DNA from: Ruminococcus sp.
GTDB lineage: Bacteria; Bacillota; Clostridia; Oscillospirales; Ruminococcaceae
Length of the DNA stretch: 64,000 bases
Reading direction: 5' to 3'
NCBI GenBank assembly: GCA_021202895.1
Contig: JAJQCE010000003.1
Span: 91,719-155,718 of the forward strand
Shown: one piece after another, positions 17,134 to 24,424 of the stretch
Numbering within the stretch: position 1 is the stretch's first letter
Layout of the letters: each line of letters starts with the position of its first letter
The notes under the pieces: model-generated
What the model saw: only the letters and a program-made list of their open reading frames with translations
Told to the model about the DNA's origin: nothing
The model's database searches: none
Position numbers and translations under genes: made by a program

Positions 17134-17736
17134 ATGTCATATGCTGTAAGAAAGCAGCTTAGAAATAAAAAGGTGATTTTAGCTTCTGCTTCGCCGAGAA
17201 GAAAGGAGCTTATGAGATTTTTAGTCAACGAATTTGAGATAATCCCCGCATTCGGCGATGAGGTTGTGCCAAAGGATATGAATCCGCAGGACGTGCCTGT
17301 ACATTTAGCGAAGCTTAAATGCAGCGAGGTTGCAAAGAGGTGCATGGCTGATGATAACACAGTAGTAATCGGATGCGATACTGTGGTTTCGTTAAAAGAT
17401 AAGATTTTTGGCAAGCCTAAAAACAATAGGGACGCTTTGAATATGCTCAGGCAGCTTCAAGGTGAAACACACTATGTTTACAGCGGCGTCTGCGTCTTTT
17501 ACAAGGGCGAGCTTTATACCATGCTCGGCAGTACGGCGGTGAGCTTTTACCCTGCATCAGATGACGAGCTTGAAGAATACATAAAAACAGGTGAGCCGAT
17601 GGGCAAGGCAGGAGCATATGCTATACAGGGCTTCGGAGGGCTTCTTGTTAAATCAATTGACGGAGATTACAACAACGTGGTAGGGCTTCCTGTGTCGCTT
17701 TTGGCACAGCGGCTTGCGGAGATAATTGATGAGTAA
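17134..17736 (+). CDS. maf: Maf family nucleoside triphosphate pyrophosphatase
   Basis: Maf proteins hydrolyse non-canonical or canonical NTPs (dTTP/UTP or m7GTP) to monophosphates. The signature ASASPRRKELMRF is at residues 15-27. GCDTVVSLKDKIFGKP follows near residue 88 and GKAGAYAIQGFGG near residue 155. At 200 residues it is the usual length. It has a GAGGAGAG site. Its end overlaps the start of dprA by 8 bp, so translation is coupled. The dTTP/UTP specificity is likely from the family but not proven here. Confidence 0.92.
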   Translation: MSYAVRKQLRNKKVILASASPRRKELMRFLVNEFEIIPAFGDEVVPKDMNPQDVPVHLAKLKCSEVAKRCMADDNTVVIGCDTVVSLKDKIFGKPKNNRDALNMLRQLQGETHYVYSGVCVFYKGELYTMLGSTAVSFYPASDDELEEYIKTGEPMGKAGAYAIQGFGGLLVKSIDGDYNNVVGLPVSLLAQRLAEIIDE

Positions 17737-18610
17737 GACGGACATAAGAGAATGGATAAGAATCACGCTTGCGTTCGGACCTGCTAATTTTAAGAAGTGG
17801 CAGTATATTGACAGGAAAAATCCTGCGGAGAGTATGCTCAAGCTGCTGAGCGTTGAACGCTTTGCTAATGATTCATATCTCAGAGCCTATAAATCAGTTT
17901 CAGACGCTCAGATTGACACCGTGCTTGATGTGTGCGAAAGAAATGAAATTGAATTTTTAACACCTGAAAGCGAGGATTTTCCCGAAGCACTTTTGGAGCT
18001 TGCAAATCCGCCGTCACTGCTTTTTGTAAAGGGCAATGCTGAATGTATGAGCGACTGGACTGTCGGAATTGTAGGAGCAAGAAACTGCTGTGAGTATTCG
18101 CAAAATGCAGCTTACGAGTTTGGCTCTTATCTTGCCGAAAAGAATTTAGTGGTAGTGAGCGGCTTTGCAAGAGGAATAGATTCAGCGGCACACAGCGGAG
18201 CGCTTGACGCTAATGGAAAAACCATAGCTGTTTTAGGAAGCGGTATACTTTACGATTATCCGAAAGGAACTATGGATATAAAAAATAGAATTGCCGAAAA
18301 CGGTGCGGTTGTTTCCGAGTATATGCCGACTGCAAATCCTATAGCCGACAATTTCAAGATACGCAATCGCCTTTTAACGGCGCTTTCAGACGCAGTGCTT
18401 ATTGTTGAGGCTTCGGCTAAAAGCGGTGCGCTTAACACTGCGAATCATGCGGCTGAGCAGGGCAGGGAGGTCTTTGTAATACCGCCTGCTGATATTTTTA
18501 ATCCGCTTTTTGCAGGTCAGGCAGGACTTTTACATGACGGCGCACAGCTTGCCTTGACGCCGGAGGATATTGAAATGTATATCAATGATTTAAAGGGTAT
18601 GGGCTATTGA
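17729..18610 (+). CDS. dprA: DNA processing protein DprA/Smf
   Basis: DprA loads RecA onto incoming single-stranded DNA during transformation. The ATG at 17729 overlaps the maf stop codon region. The Rossmann-type DprA fold shows GIVGARNCCEYS, SGFARGIDSAAHSGAL, VLGSGILYDYPKG and EASAKSGALNTANHAAEQGR in order. The protein has 293 residues and lacks the C-terminal winged-helix domain of longer DprA proteins. It also lacks the long SAM-like N terminus of some family members. Confidence 0.93.
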   Translation: MSKTDIREWIRITLAFGPANFKKWQYIDRKNPAESMLKLLSVERFANDSYLRAYKSVSDAQIDTVLDVCERNEIEFLTPESEDFPEALLELANPPSLLFVKGNAECMSDWTVGIVGARNCCEYSQNAAYEFGSYLAEKNLVVVSGFARGIDSAAHSGALDANGKTIAVLGSGILYDYPKGTMDIKNRIAENGAVVSEYMPTANPIADNFKIRNRLLTALSDAVLIVEASAKSGALNTANHAAEQGREVFVIPPADIFNPLFAGQAGLLHDGAQLALTPEDIEMYINDLKGMGY

Positions 18611-18695
18611 ACAGACAGCTTTATGAACGTTGCGTTAATTTAATCCTATTAAGGAGAAAGTTTATAAAAAAATCACATTATTTTAGAAAAAGTAC

Positions 18696-18724
18696 TTGAA
18701 AAAATTTTCAAGGTGTAGTATAAT
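18696..18724 (+). promoter_or_regulatory. Sigma-A promoter of gap
   Basis: TTGAAA (18696-18701), 17-bp spacer, TATAAT (18719-18724), about 80 bp before the gap start. Confidence 0.85.
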
Positions 18725-18807
18725 AAAACTATGGTTGCGGCGAATTGATTTAGTTCGCTTCATTCATGAAAATGCTAAACAAATAATTTTAGGAGGTAGA
18801 ATTTTCT

Positions 18808-19845
18808 ATGTCAGTAAAAGTTGCTATTAATGGTTTTGGCCGTATCGGTCGTCTTGCATTCAGACAGATGTTTGGTGCTCCAGGGTATGATGTTGTCGCT
18901 ATAAACGACCTCACAAAGCCCTCAATGCTTGCGGATCTTCTCAAGTATGATACCGCTCAGGGCGGATATTGCGGAAAGATCGGAGAAAATCTCCACACTG
19001 TAGAGGCTGACGACGAGGCTGGAACAATTACCGTAGATGGTAAGACCTTAACGATTTATGCTGTAGCTAATGCGGCAGATCTTCCATGGGGAGAAATTGG
19101 AGTTGACGTTGTACTTGAGTGTACAGGCTTCTATTGCTCAAAGGCTAAGAGCCAGGCTCACATTGACGCTGGCGCAAAGAAGGTTGTAATTTCCGCACCT
19201 GCTGGAAGCGACCTCAAGACTATAGTTTTCTCAGTAAACGAGGACACTCTTACTGCTGACGATGCTATCATTTCAGCTGCTTCATGCACAACAAACTGCT
19301 TAGCTCCTATGGCTAAGGCTCTCAACGATTATGCTCCTATTCAGAGCGGTATCATGAGTACAATTCACGCTTATACAGGCGACCAGATGATTCTTGACGG
19401 TCCTCACAGAAAGGGCGACCTCAGAAGAGCAAGAGCAGGAGCTGCTAATATCGTTCCTAACTCAACTGGAGCTGCAAAGGCTATCGGTCTTGTTATTCCT
19501 GAGCTTAATGGCAAGCTCATCGGTTCTGCACAGAGAGTTCCTGTACCTACAGGCTCAACTACAATTCTCACAGCGGTTGTTAAGGGCGCTGACGTTACAG
19601 TTGACGGAATCAACGCTGCTATGAAGGCTGCTTCGTCTGAATCGTTCGGCTACAACACAGATCCTATCGTTTCGAGCGATGTAATCGGAATGAGATACGG
19701 TTCACTGTTCGATGCTACACAGACTATGGTTTCAAAGATCGCAGATGATCTCTATGAGGTTCAGGTTGTATCGTGGTACGACAATGAAAACAGCTACACA
19801 AGCCAGATGGTAAGAACCATCAAGTACTTTGCTGAGCTTGGTTAA
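18808..19845 (+). CDS. gap: Glyceraldehyde-3-phosphate dehydrogenase
   Basis: This is the glycolytic NAD-dependent enzyme, 345 residues. The NAD-binding motif [14 protein letters not shown] is at residues 7-20. The catalytic cysteine is C160 in [12 protein letters not shown], with the partner histidine in [10 protein letters not shown]. The substrate loop [20 protein letters not shown] and the C-terminal [14 protein letters not shown] are intact. It has a GGAGG ribosome binding site and codon use biased to a few codons, fitting high expression. It is monocistronic between its own promoter and terminator. Confidence 0.97.
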   Translation: MSVKVAINGFGRIGRLAFRQMFGAPGYDVVAINDLTKPSMLADLLKYDTAQGGYCGKIGENLHTVEADDEAGTITVDGKTLTIYAVANAADLPWGEIGVDVVLECTGFYCSKAKSQAHIDAGAKKVVISAPAGSDLKTIVFSVNEDTLTADDAIISAASCTTNCLAPMAKALNDYAPIQSGIMSTIHAYTGDQMILDGPHRKGDLRRARAGAANIVPNSTGAAKAIGLVIPELNGKLIGSAQRVPVPTGSTTILTAVVKGADVTVDGINAAMKAASSESFGYNTDPIVSSDVIGMRYGSLFDATQTMVSKIADDLYEVQVVSWYDNENSYTSQMVRTIKYFAELG

Positions 19846-19872
19846 TTCTTAGACAAACTCCGTTTAGTAAAT

Positions 19873-19910
19873 AAAAGACCTTCTGATATTTTTTGTCAGA
19901 GGGTCTTTTT
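19873..19910 (+). terminator. Terminator of gap
   Basis: AAAGACCTTCTGA pairs with TCAGAGGGTCTTT and is followed by TTTTTG. Confidence 0.9.
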
Positions 19911-19931
19911 GTTTAAATTCAATTACTTAGT

Positions 19932-19978
19932 AGAAAATCCCTCGCAAAACGAGTAAAATCAACGTTTTGCGAGGGATT
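19932..19978 (-). terminator. Terminator of the tRNA cluster
   Basis: Perfect 16-bp stem (19936-19951 with 19963-19978, CGTTTTGCGAGGGATT) with an 11-nt loop, followed on the minus strand by TTC and further T-rich DNA. It lies immediately after tRNA-Arg. Confidence 0.8.
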
Positions 19979-19981
19979 ACA

Positions 19982-20055
19982 CGCGCCTTAATGGATTCGA
20001 ACCATTGGCCTACTGCTTAGAAGGCAGTTGCTCTATCCAGCTGAGCTAAAGGCGC
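19982..20055 (-). tRNA. tRNA-Arg (TCT)
   Basis: Complete cloverleaf on the minus strand. The acceptor stem is GCGCCTT/AAGGCGC, with a D-arm TAGCTCAGCTGGATAGAGC. The anticodon loop CTTCTAA gives TCT, and the T-arm has GGTTCGAATCC. No CCA is encoded. Confidence 0.95.
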
Positions 20056-20059
20056 AAAG

Positions 20060-20134
20060 GGTGGGTAAAGAGATTCGAACTCTTGCTCTTCAGTGCCACA
20101 AACTGACGCGTTAACCAGCTACGCTATACCCACC
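20060..20134 (-). tRNA. tRNA-His (GTG)
   Basis: Complete cloverleaf on the minus strand. The anticodon loop TTGTGGC gives GTG. An extra 5' G pairs with C73, making the 8-bp acceptor stem diagnostic of histidine tRNA. No CCA is encoded. Only 4 bp separate it from tRNA-Arg. Confidence 0.95.
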
Positions 20135-20150
20135 ATAAAGAGCGTCTGAT

Positions 20151-20176
20151 AAAAAAACCGCACCTGAAATTTGCGG
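20151..20176 (-). terminator. Terminator after tRNA-Gly
   Basis: On the minus strand CCGCA and TGCGG form a short stem followed by seven T. It would end or attenuate transcription from the tRNA-Gly promoter before tRNA-His and tRNA-Arg. Confidence 0.75.
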
Positions 20177-20230
20177 CTTAATTTCAAGCAATACCACACA
20201 AAGATTGTACGGTGCTGCCTTAAAGAAAGA

Positions 20231-20301
20231 AGCGGGTGATGAGAATCGAACTCACATGGCCAGCTTGGAAGGCTGGAGTTCTACCATTGAACTACACCCG
20301 C
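20231..20301 (-). tRNA. tRNA-Gly (TCC)
   Basis: Cloverleaf on the minus strand with acceptor GCGGGTG/CACCCGC. The anticodon loop CTTCCAA gives TCC, and the T-arm has AGTTCGATTCT. No CCA is encoded. Confidence 0.95.
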
Positions 20302-20330
20302 ATAGTGTTTCGTCTTAATCAACACAAATT

Positions 20331-20359
20331 ATTATACCACAAATCAAGCTCTGTGTCAA
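20331..20359 (-). promoter_or_regulatory. Consensus promoter of the tRNA cluster
   Basis: On the minus strand TTGACA (20359-20354), 17-bp spacer, TATAAT (20336-20331), 30 bp before tRNA-Gly. Confidence 0.9.
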
Positions 20360-20473
20360 CATTTTTTTTGAAATTTTTTCGGTTTCGTAGAAACTGCACA
20401 AAAACAATCAAAATTCGTCTGCTAAAGTGTACATTTTTCACATTACAAATTGAAACAGAGGAGAAACAAAAGC

Positions 20474-21244
20474 TTATCGTCTGTCCTCGTTATGCCGTTG
20501 TGACTTTTTTTTGTTAAAAAAGGCTAAGATTTTGTCCTTAAACATCAAGCCCACAAGCACTATCACAATTATAATCGAAACAATCACTATAGCCGCAGTG
20601 TAGTTGCCGCTTGCGGCGTTGCTGCCAAAAGCAGTAGAAAGAAAAATCGCAGGGAGGCGAAACGGGATTACGTACAGAAAAAAATCCTTCATCTTTACCT
20701 TTGTGAGCGGTACAATGTAGGTTACTACGTCCTTTGGTATGCCTGGAATCACATAGAGTATTATAAGCACAAAAATCAGCTTGCGGTCGTCCTCTAAGAA
20801 TTTGAAGCTTCTGATGTTTTTTTCGCTGATAACCGCTTCAACCAGCGGCGCACCCATTTTTTTTACAAAGCCCCAGACCAGAAGCGTGCCTATCAGTATT
20901 CCGATAAAGGAAAGTATGCCGCCGAAAAACCAGCCGTAAAGCAATCCGCCTACAACCTGAACCGCAGGAATTACCGCAACTATAACCTGCACTATTTGTA
21001 TTCCTAAGAAAATTATAAGCCCTGTGAGGCTGTTGTAGCTTGCAATTTGCTGCTGAATACTCTCGTACCAGTTGTCGGTGTTTGAGCCGGCGACAACTGG
21101 ATAAAGCAGATAGATTATACCTGCCATTGCAAGTAAAAAGAATATACAGCTTGCCGCTCTAAGCCATAATTTACGCTTGCTGCGCTTCTTTTTTTGCTCT
21201 TCGGTAAGCTCGCTTTGCGGTATTATAAATCTTCTCTCTGCCAT
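20474..21244 (-). CDS. TVP38/TMEM64 (VTT-domain) membrane protein
   Basis: The protein has 256 residues from the ATG at 21244, which follows a GGGAGG site (an in-frame ATG at 21265 is less well placed). There is one N-terminal helix near residues 25-45, then the VTT/SNARE-associated core with FLGIQIVQVIVAVIPAVQVV and a GIPKDVVTYIVPLT motif that fits the conserved PG(x)K segment. A C-terminal helix precedes a Lys/Arg tail. Relatives include DedA-like lipid scramblases or exporters. The exact substrate is unknown. It is the last gene of a four-gene minus-strand operon. Confidence 0.82.
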   Translation of the reverse strand: MAERRFIIPQSELTEEQKKKRSKRKLWLRAASCIFFLLAMAGIIYLLYPVVAGSNTDNWYESIQQQIASYNSLTGLIIFLGIQIVQVIVAVIPAVQVVGGLLYGWFFGGILSFIGILIGTLLVWGFVKKMGAPLVEAVISEKNIRSFKFLEDDRKLIFVLIILYVIPGIPKDVVTYIVPLTKVKMKDFFLYVIPFRLPAIFLSTAFGSNAASGNYTAAIVIVSIIIVIVLVGLMFKDKILAFFNKKKSQRHNEDRR

Positions 21245-21271
21245 TTGCCGCCGTCCTCCCTCCATGGAAAT

Positions 21272-21841
21272 TTAGCGTCTGTTTAATATTTTAGTTCTGA
21301 ACCAGTCGATATATACGTCTATTAACATTCCTAATAAATAATCATAAACTACAAAAAATGCGTTTGCCATTAAAAGCAGAGCGGGAGCCGCCCACTTGCC
21401 AAACGATTCCATTCCCTCCAGCAGGTCAGCTGTGGTGAAAATGTACTGAAACGCAAGTGCGTACATAATTATTGCCGCATTGAAAATTAAAAATTTAAGC
21501 AAGGTGCGAAAAAATGAGCTTTTTATTTTTCCAAGCATTACGTAAAGAATCGGATAGTAGCCCATGAAAAGCACAAACAGCAGGTTTGCCTGATAATCGG
21601 GCGTCATCAGCGGACAAAGCACCGCACAGGCGCAGTATGTAAGCAAAGCCCACTTTTTTCCTGCTTCTACTATTACAACTACCATCAGAAAGCCCGCATA
21701 CGCAGGAATTGCGTAATCAAGCATAGGAAACATTGTAGCGCAGAACATCATCAGCATTACAAGCGAGGTTATAACTCCGCCCAGAGCCACACAAAAGGCT
21801 GTGCTTGGCTTTTGATTTGTCGTATTGTCCTCTAACAGCAT
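21272..21841 (-). CDS. Polytopic membrane protein of unknown function
   Basis: The protein has 189 residues with about five hydrophobic helices (near 15-37, 42-60, 65-85, 110-135 and 150-180). No enzyme motif is visible. The general pattern resembles small substrate-binding components of ECF-type transporters, but no signature supports that strongly. It overlaps the end of the J-domain gene by 10 bp and precedes the VTT-domain gene by 27 bp, so it is translationally coupled in a conserved-looking cluster. Confidence 0.7.
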   Translation of the reverse strand: MLLEDNTTNQKPSTAFCVALGGVITSLVMLMMFCATMFPMLDYAIPAYAGFLMVVVIVEAGKKWALLTYCACAVLCPLMTPDYQANLLFVLFMGYYPILYVMLGKIKSSFFRTLLKFLIFNAAIIMYALAFQYIFTTADLLEGMESFGKWAAPALLLMANAFFVVYDYLLGMLIDVYIDWFRTKILNRR

Positions 21842-22449
21842 GGTATCAAATCTCCACCCATCATTTCACAGCAGCAGTCTGCTATGCAGAGGCTTGAAAG
21901 GCAGTCTCCTGTACTCATGGTGTTATTTGAATAGTTATTTGAGCTCATATAGCCTCTTCGCTGGTTGTTAAGCTGTGAATACGCACGAGCATACTCGCCG
22001 TTGTTTGGTTCCATCTGATAGGCTCTCTGAATAAACTGGTAAGCCTGATTGAGCCAGCCTCGCTGATAGTAAACCGTACCCTTGAGAAAATACCACTCTG
22101 CATTTCTCTGCGAGGGTTCAATCGAATCAAGCCTGGTGTCAGCTTCGGCAAGTCTGCCTGCGTGAATCATTGTGCGAATGTCCGCAAAGACGCCGCTTGA
22201 AGATGAACCGCCTGATGTTGAACGATAGCTGTATGATGACCCAAAGCCGCTGCCGCCGTTCTTGCGTTCGTCCATAATCTGGTCGTAGGCTGCGTTTATT
22301 TCAGTCATCTTTTCATTGGCAAGCTCCGCCATAGCTTCGTCCTGATACCTGTCAGGGTGATATTTTTTCACTAGCTTTTTGTATGCGCTTTTTATCTCGT
22401 CCTCACTGGCATTTGGTGAAATGCCCAGAACCTTATAGGGGTCGTTCAT
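21832..22449 (-). CDS. J-domain protein with TPR-like repeat and Cys-rich tail
   Basis: The protein has 205 residues. The N-terminal J domain (residues 3-62) begins DPYKVLGISPNASEDEIKSA and contains the HPD tripeptide that stimulates DnaK ATPase. A Gly/Ser linker follows, then a TPR-like segment near 110-165 (AEWYFLKGTVYYQRGWLNQA) and a tail containing CLSSLCIADCCCE. The DnaJ zinc finger and peptide-binding domains are absent, so it is a type III co-chaperone, probably specific to its own partners. Its ATG overlaps the DUF5685 stop as ATGA. Confidence 0.85.
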   Translation of the reverse strand: MNDPYKVLGISPNASEDEIKSAYKKLVKKYHPDRYQDEAMAELANEKMTEINAAYDQIMDERKNGGSGFGSSYSYRSTSGGSSSSGVFADIRTMIHAGRLAEADTRLDSIEPSQRNAEWYFLKGTVYYQRGWLNQAYQFIQRAYQMEPNNGEYARAYSQLNNQRRGYMSSNNYSNNTMSTGDCLSSLCIADCCCEMMGGDLIPCC

Positions 22450-23357
22450 TTTCTTTTCCTTTCTTTTTTGTCTACAACATTATTCCTTACTTCAAAGAAA
22501 CTATTCTTTAGTCCTAAGAATACGATATTGTCCATAATAGGCTGCATACTGCCAAAGTCAAGCCTGTTATAGACGTCAGCCATGCTTCCAAGCGTTAAAA
22601 ATATGCTGCTCTGCGCCTTGTCAGCCGCTAATTTCACCGCTTCATCGCTAAGCTCTTTGCCGCTCATAATGCAAAGCTTTCTTGTAATAAGCGGATTGTA
22701 GTTGTGATTTTTATAATCGTCTCTTATATCGTCAAGAGCATCGGCTAAATAAACATACCGTCCAAGCATATAGCCGAACTCGGCAAGCGTATCGCGCTTC
22801 TGAGGGTCTGTGCCGCCCGTCTGCCGAAAAATCGCTTTCATTATATCCGCCGTAGGCTGTGCCGCCATATCAAGTGAAAGCTTTCTGCTCCGCTCAATTG
22901 AGCGTTGGTCTTTCATAGCAAGTCTGACGCTTTTCGCAAGCTCATGCTGGTGCTTTAAAGCTTGTCTGTAAGGCTTGATGTAAAAGGGGAGTGCGGCTAA
23001 CGCTCTTAGCTTGTTCTTAATTGAATGGTCGTACAAGTCATCGCAAAGCTTATGATAAGTAAGTATTACCTGTGCGTCGGCTGAATATTCAAATTCCTTG
23101 TCTGTATTCATGCAGCTTATACAGCTTGTCTTTCTGATAAGGTGTGTAGGACAGCGTTTTTTCTCGGCTTTGACCTCGCAGCCGTTAAGTCCTATCTGTG
23201 CAATTGTCAAAAAAACGAAGTCATAGCTAAGCGGCAGTGAGGAAGTATATCCGTAACGCTCGGTAAGCGTTTTGCACAAGCCGCAGTATACGCCCTTATA
23301 CAAGTCAAGCTCGCAGACCCTCAACATAGGTCGGTACGCCTTTACATAGCCAAACAT
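22446..23357 (-). CDS. DUF5685 family protein
   Basis: The protein has 303 residues and begins MFGYVKAYRPMLRVCELD, followed by YKGVYCGLCKTL. A second cysteine group lies near residue 72 (CPTHLIRKTSCISC), so a metal or Fe-S site is possible. Near residue 210 an acidic stretch DALDDIRDD resembles the aspartate-rich motif of helical isoprenoid synthases, though no second one is evident. Function is unknown. It has a near-perfect GGAGGTG site. It leads a four-gene operon with a J-domain protein and two membrane proteins. Confidence 0.75.
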   Translation of the reverse strand: MFGYVKAYRPMLRVCELDLYKGVYCGLCKTLTERYGYTSSLPLSYDFVFLTIAQIGLNGCEVKAEKKRCPTHLIRKTSCISCMNTDKEFEYSADAQVILTYHKLCDDLYDHSIKNKLRALAALPFYIKPYRQALKHQHELAKSVRLAMKDQRSIERSRKLSLDMAAQPTADIMKAIFRQTGGTDPQKRDTLAEFGYMLGRYVYLADALDDIRDDYKNHNYNPLITRKLCIMSGKELSDEAVKLAADKAQSSIFLTLGSMADVYNRLDFGSMQPIMDNIVFLGLKNSFFEVRNNVVDKKERKRK

Positions 23358-23604
23358 TTTTACACCTCCGCTTGTCGAAAAAGTATGCTTAAGATTATTT
23401 TATTGTATATATGTGTACAAAAGGTGTCAGAATCAAAAAATCACATTGAAACCTCGGGTGGACTGGGCAGACACAAAGCTTTGTTCGAGCTTTCACCTAT
23501 GCTTTGTCTGCCCTAGCATTTGCCTTTTGAATGCTAAACGCATTCAATTTCGCTTTGCGAAACCAGTCAAATGCCCCTAGTTTGGTTAGATGTATGCGAA
23601 CCAA
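23358..23604. other. Gene-free flank with repeat copy A
   Basis: This stretch contains no gene. GGGCAGACACAAAGC near 23467 and GCTTTGTCTGCCC near 23503 form an imperfect inverted repeat. Read on the minus strand, part of this stretch resembles the repeat modules near 24086-24163 and 63934-64000 (CTAGGGCAGAC, AAAGCTCGAACAAAG). Confidence 0.5.
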
Positions 23605-23677
23605 GACTTGAGCCTAGCTTAAATCATTTTTAAGGGTCATTAAGGGCATATCGACCCTAACGTCCCTATCGACCCTT
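23605..23677 (+). repeat. Left arm of 73-bp imperfect inverted repeat
   Basis: This arm matches the reverse complement of 24164-24236 at 70 of 73 positions. The arm starts GACTTGAGCCTAG and ends CCCTATCGACCCTT. It bounds a 632-bp element with a broken gene inside. Confidence 0.9.
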
Positions 23678-23680
23678 TGA

Positions 23681-23940
23681 TTAGTTATCCAAAACACGTT
23701 CAAGGACTATCAAACGAGCTTTTTCTGCCCTTTTACTGGAAAATTTGATAGAATGTTCACTTTCAAGAATGTTCTTGATGATATTAAGCTTCTCTTCAAC
23801 ATCTGCGGCGAACACTCAAGCTTCGCCTCCTCACAGAGCGTTGTCGGAGTATACTGTACAAGCTTCCTGCTCTGCATAAAGGCGACAATTTTGTCAATGA
23901 TTTCATCATGCGCAGGCTTGTGAGTCTTGATGGCAATCTC
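23681..23940 (-). pseudogene. Frameshifted gene remnant inside the inverted-repeat element
   Basis: On the minus strand an open frame from 23940 reads EIAIKTHKPAHDEIIDKIVA and on through LCEEAKLECSPQ. Around 23800-23820 the protein-like sequence continues in another frame (ADVEEKLNIIKNILESEH) to a TAA at 23683-23681. An in-frame TGA lies directly before the first codon, so there is no start. The composition is helical and charged. The first part (YTPTTLCEEAKL) could be a helix-turn-helix, but the family is not recognised. The stop lies 4 bp inside the left repeat arm. Confidence 0.6.
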
Positions 23941-23948
23941 TCACAGAG

Positions 23949-23991
23949 AGAGCTTTTCTTAGCAAAGAGTGAGCTTCTCTTAGCAAACTAT
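23949..23991 (+). repeat. Short tandem duplication
   Basis: Two adjacent imperfect 21-bp units, both containing GAGCTTYTCTTAGCAAA, with one nucleotide difference in the core. Part of the decayed element interior. Confidence 0.6.
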
Positions 23992-24085
23992 TTTTTCCAT
24001 ATATTAGAGAAATAGTATGTATTATCTATTTTAGCTTTATCAAAGCTTAAGAGCAGCTGTCAATACTTAGCAAACTCAAACAAAA

Positions 24086-24163
24086 AGTAGTGGAGTTTGC
24101 CACAGGCAAACTCTAGGGCTGACTAACTAACATAAAAGCTCAAACAAAGGCTAATGTCAGCCC
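24086..24163 (+). repeat. Repeat module B, related to the module at the window end
   Basis: A hairpin GAGTTTGCCACAGGCAAACTC is followed by TAGGGCTGACTAACTAA. The same order (hairpin GAGTTTTGCGAAGCAAAACTC, then TTAGGGTGGACTAACTAA) occurs at 63934-63980. GGGCTGAC and GTCAGCCC also form an 8-bp inverted repeat within the module. Confidence 0.75.
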
Positions 24164-24236
24164 AAGGGTCGATAGGGTCGATAGGGTCGATATGCCCTTA
24201 ATGACCCTTAAAAATGATTTAAACTAGGCTCAAGTC
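24164..24236 (-). repeat. Right arm of 73-bp imperfect inverted repeat
   Basis: Partner of 23605-23677 with three mismatches. Its left part contains three tandem copies of a 9-bp unit, GGGTCGATA. The left arm has the same segment with two substitutions. Confidence 0.9.
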
Positions 24237-24349
24237 CTCTCCCTCACCGACCTTTGCTTTGCCAAAGCTGCTTCGTCAAAACAGCTGGCTGTGCTATATT
24301 TTCTATTAAATATTTAGCTTTAAAATGCTAAATTAAAGTCGAAAAGTTA

Positions 24350-24378
24350 TTGACAAATTGAAAATTGTGTGTTATAAT
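24350..24378 (+). promoter_or_regulatory. Consensus promoter of the adhesin gene
   Basis: TTGACA (24350-24355), 17-bp spacer, TATAAT (24373-24378). The adhesin ATG at 24425 has an AGGAG site. Confidence 0.9.
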
Positions 24379-24424
24379 AGTGTTTAACGATAAATTATTT
24401 CAAATTTTTAGGAGATGATATTTT

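Noticed and set aside
24164..24193. Three 9-bp GGGTCGATA copies as a CRISPR array
   Set aside because: There are no spacers and the copies are contiguous. They are part of an inverted-repeat arm.
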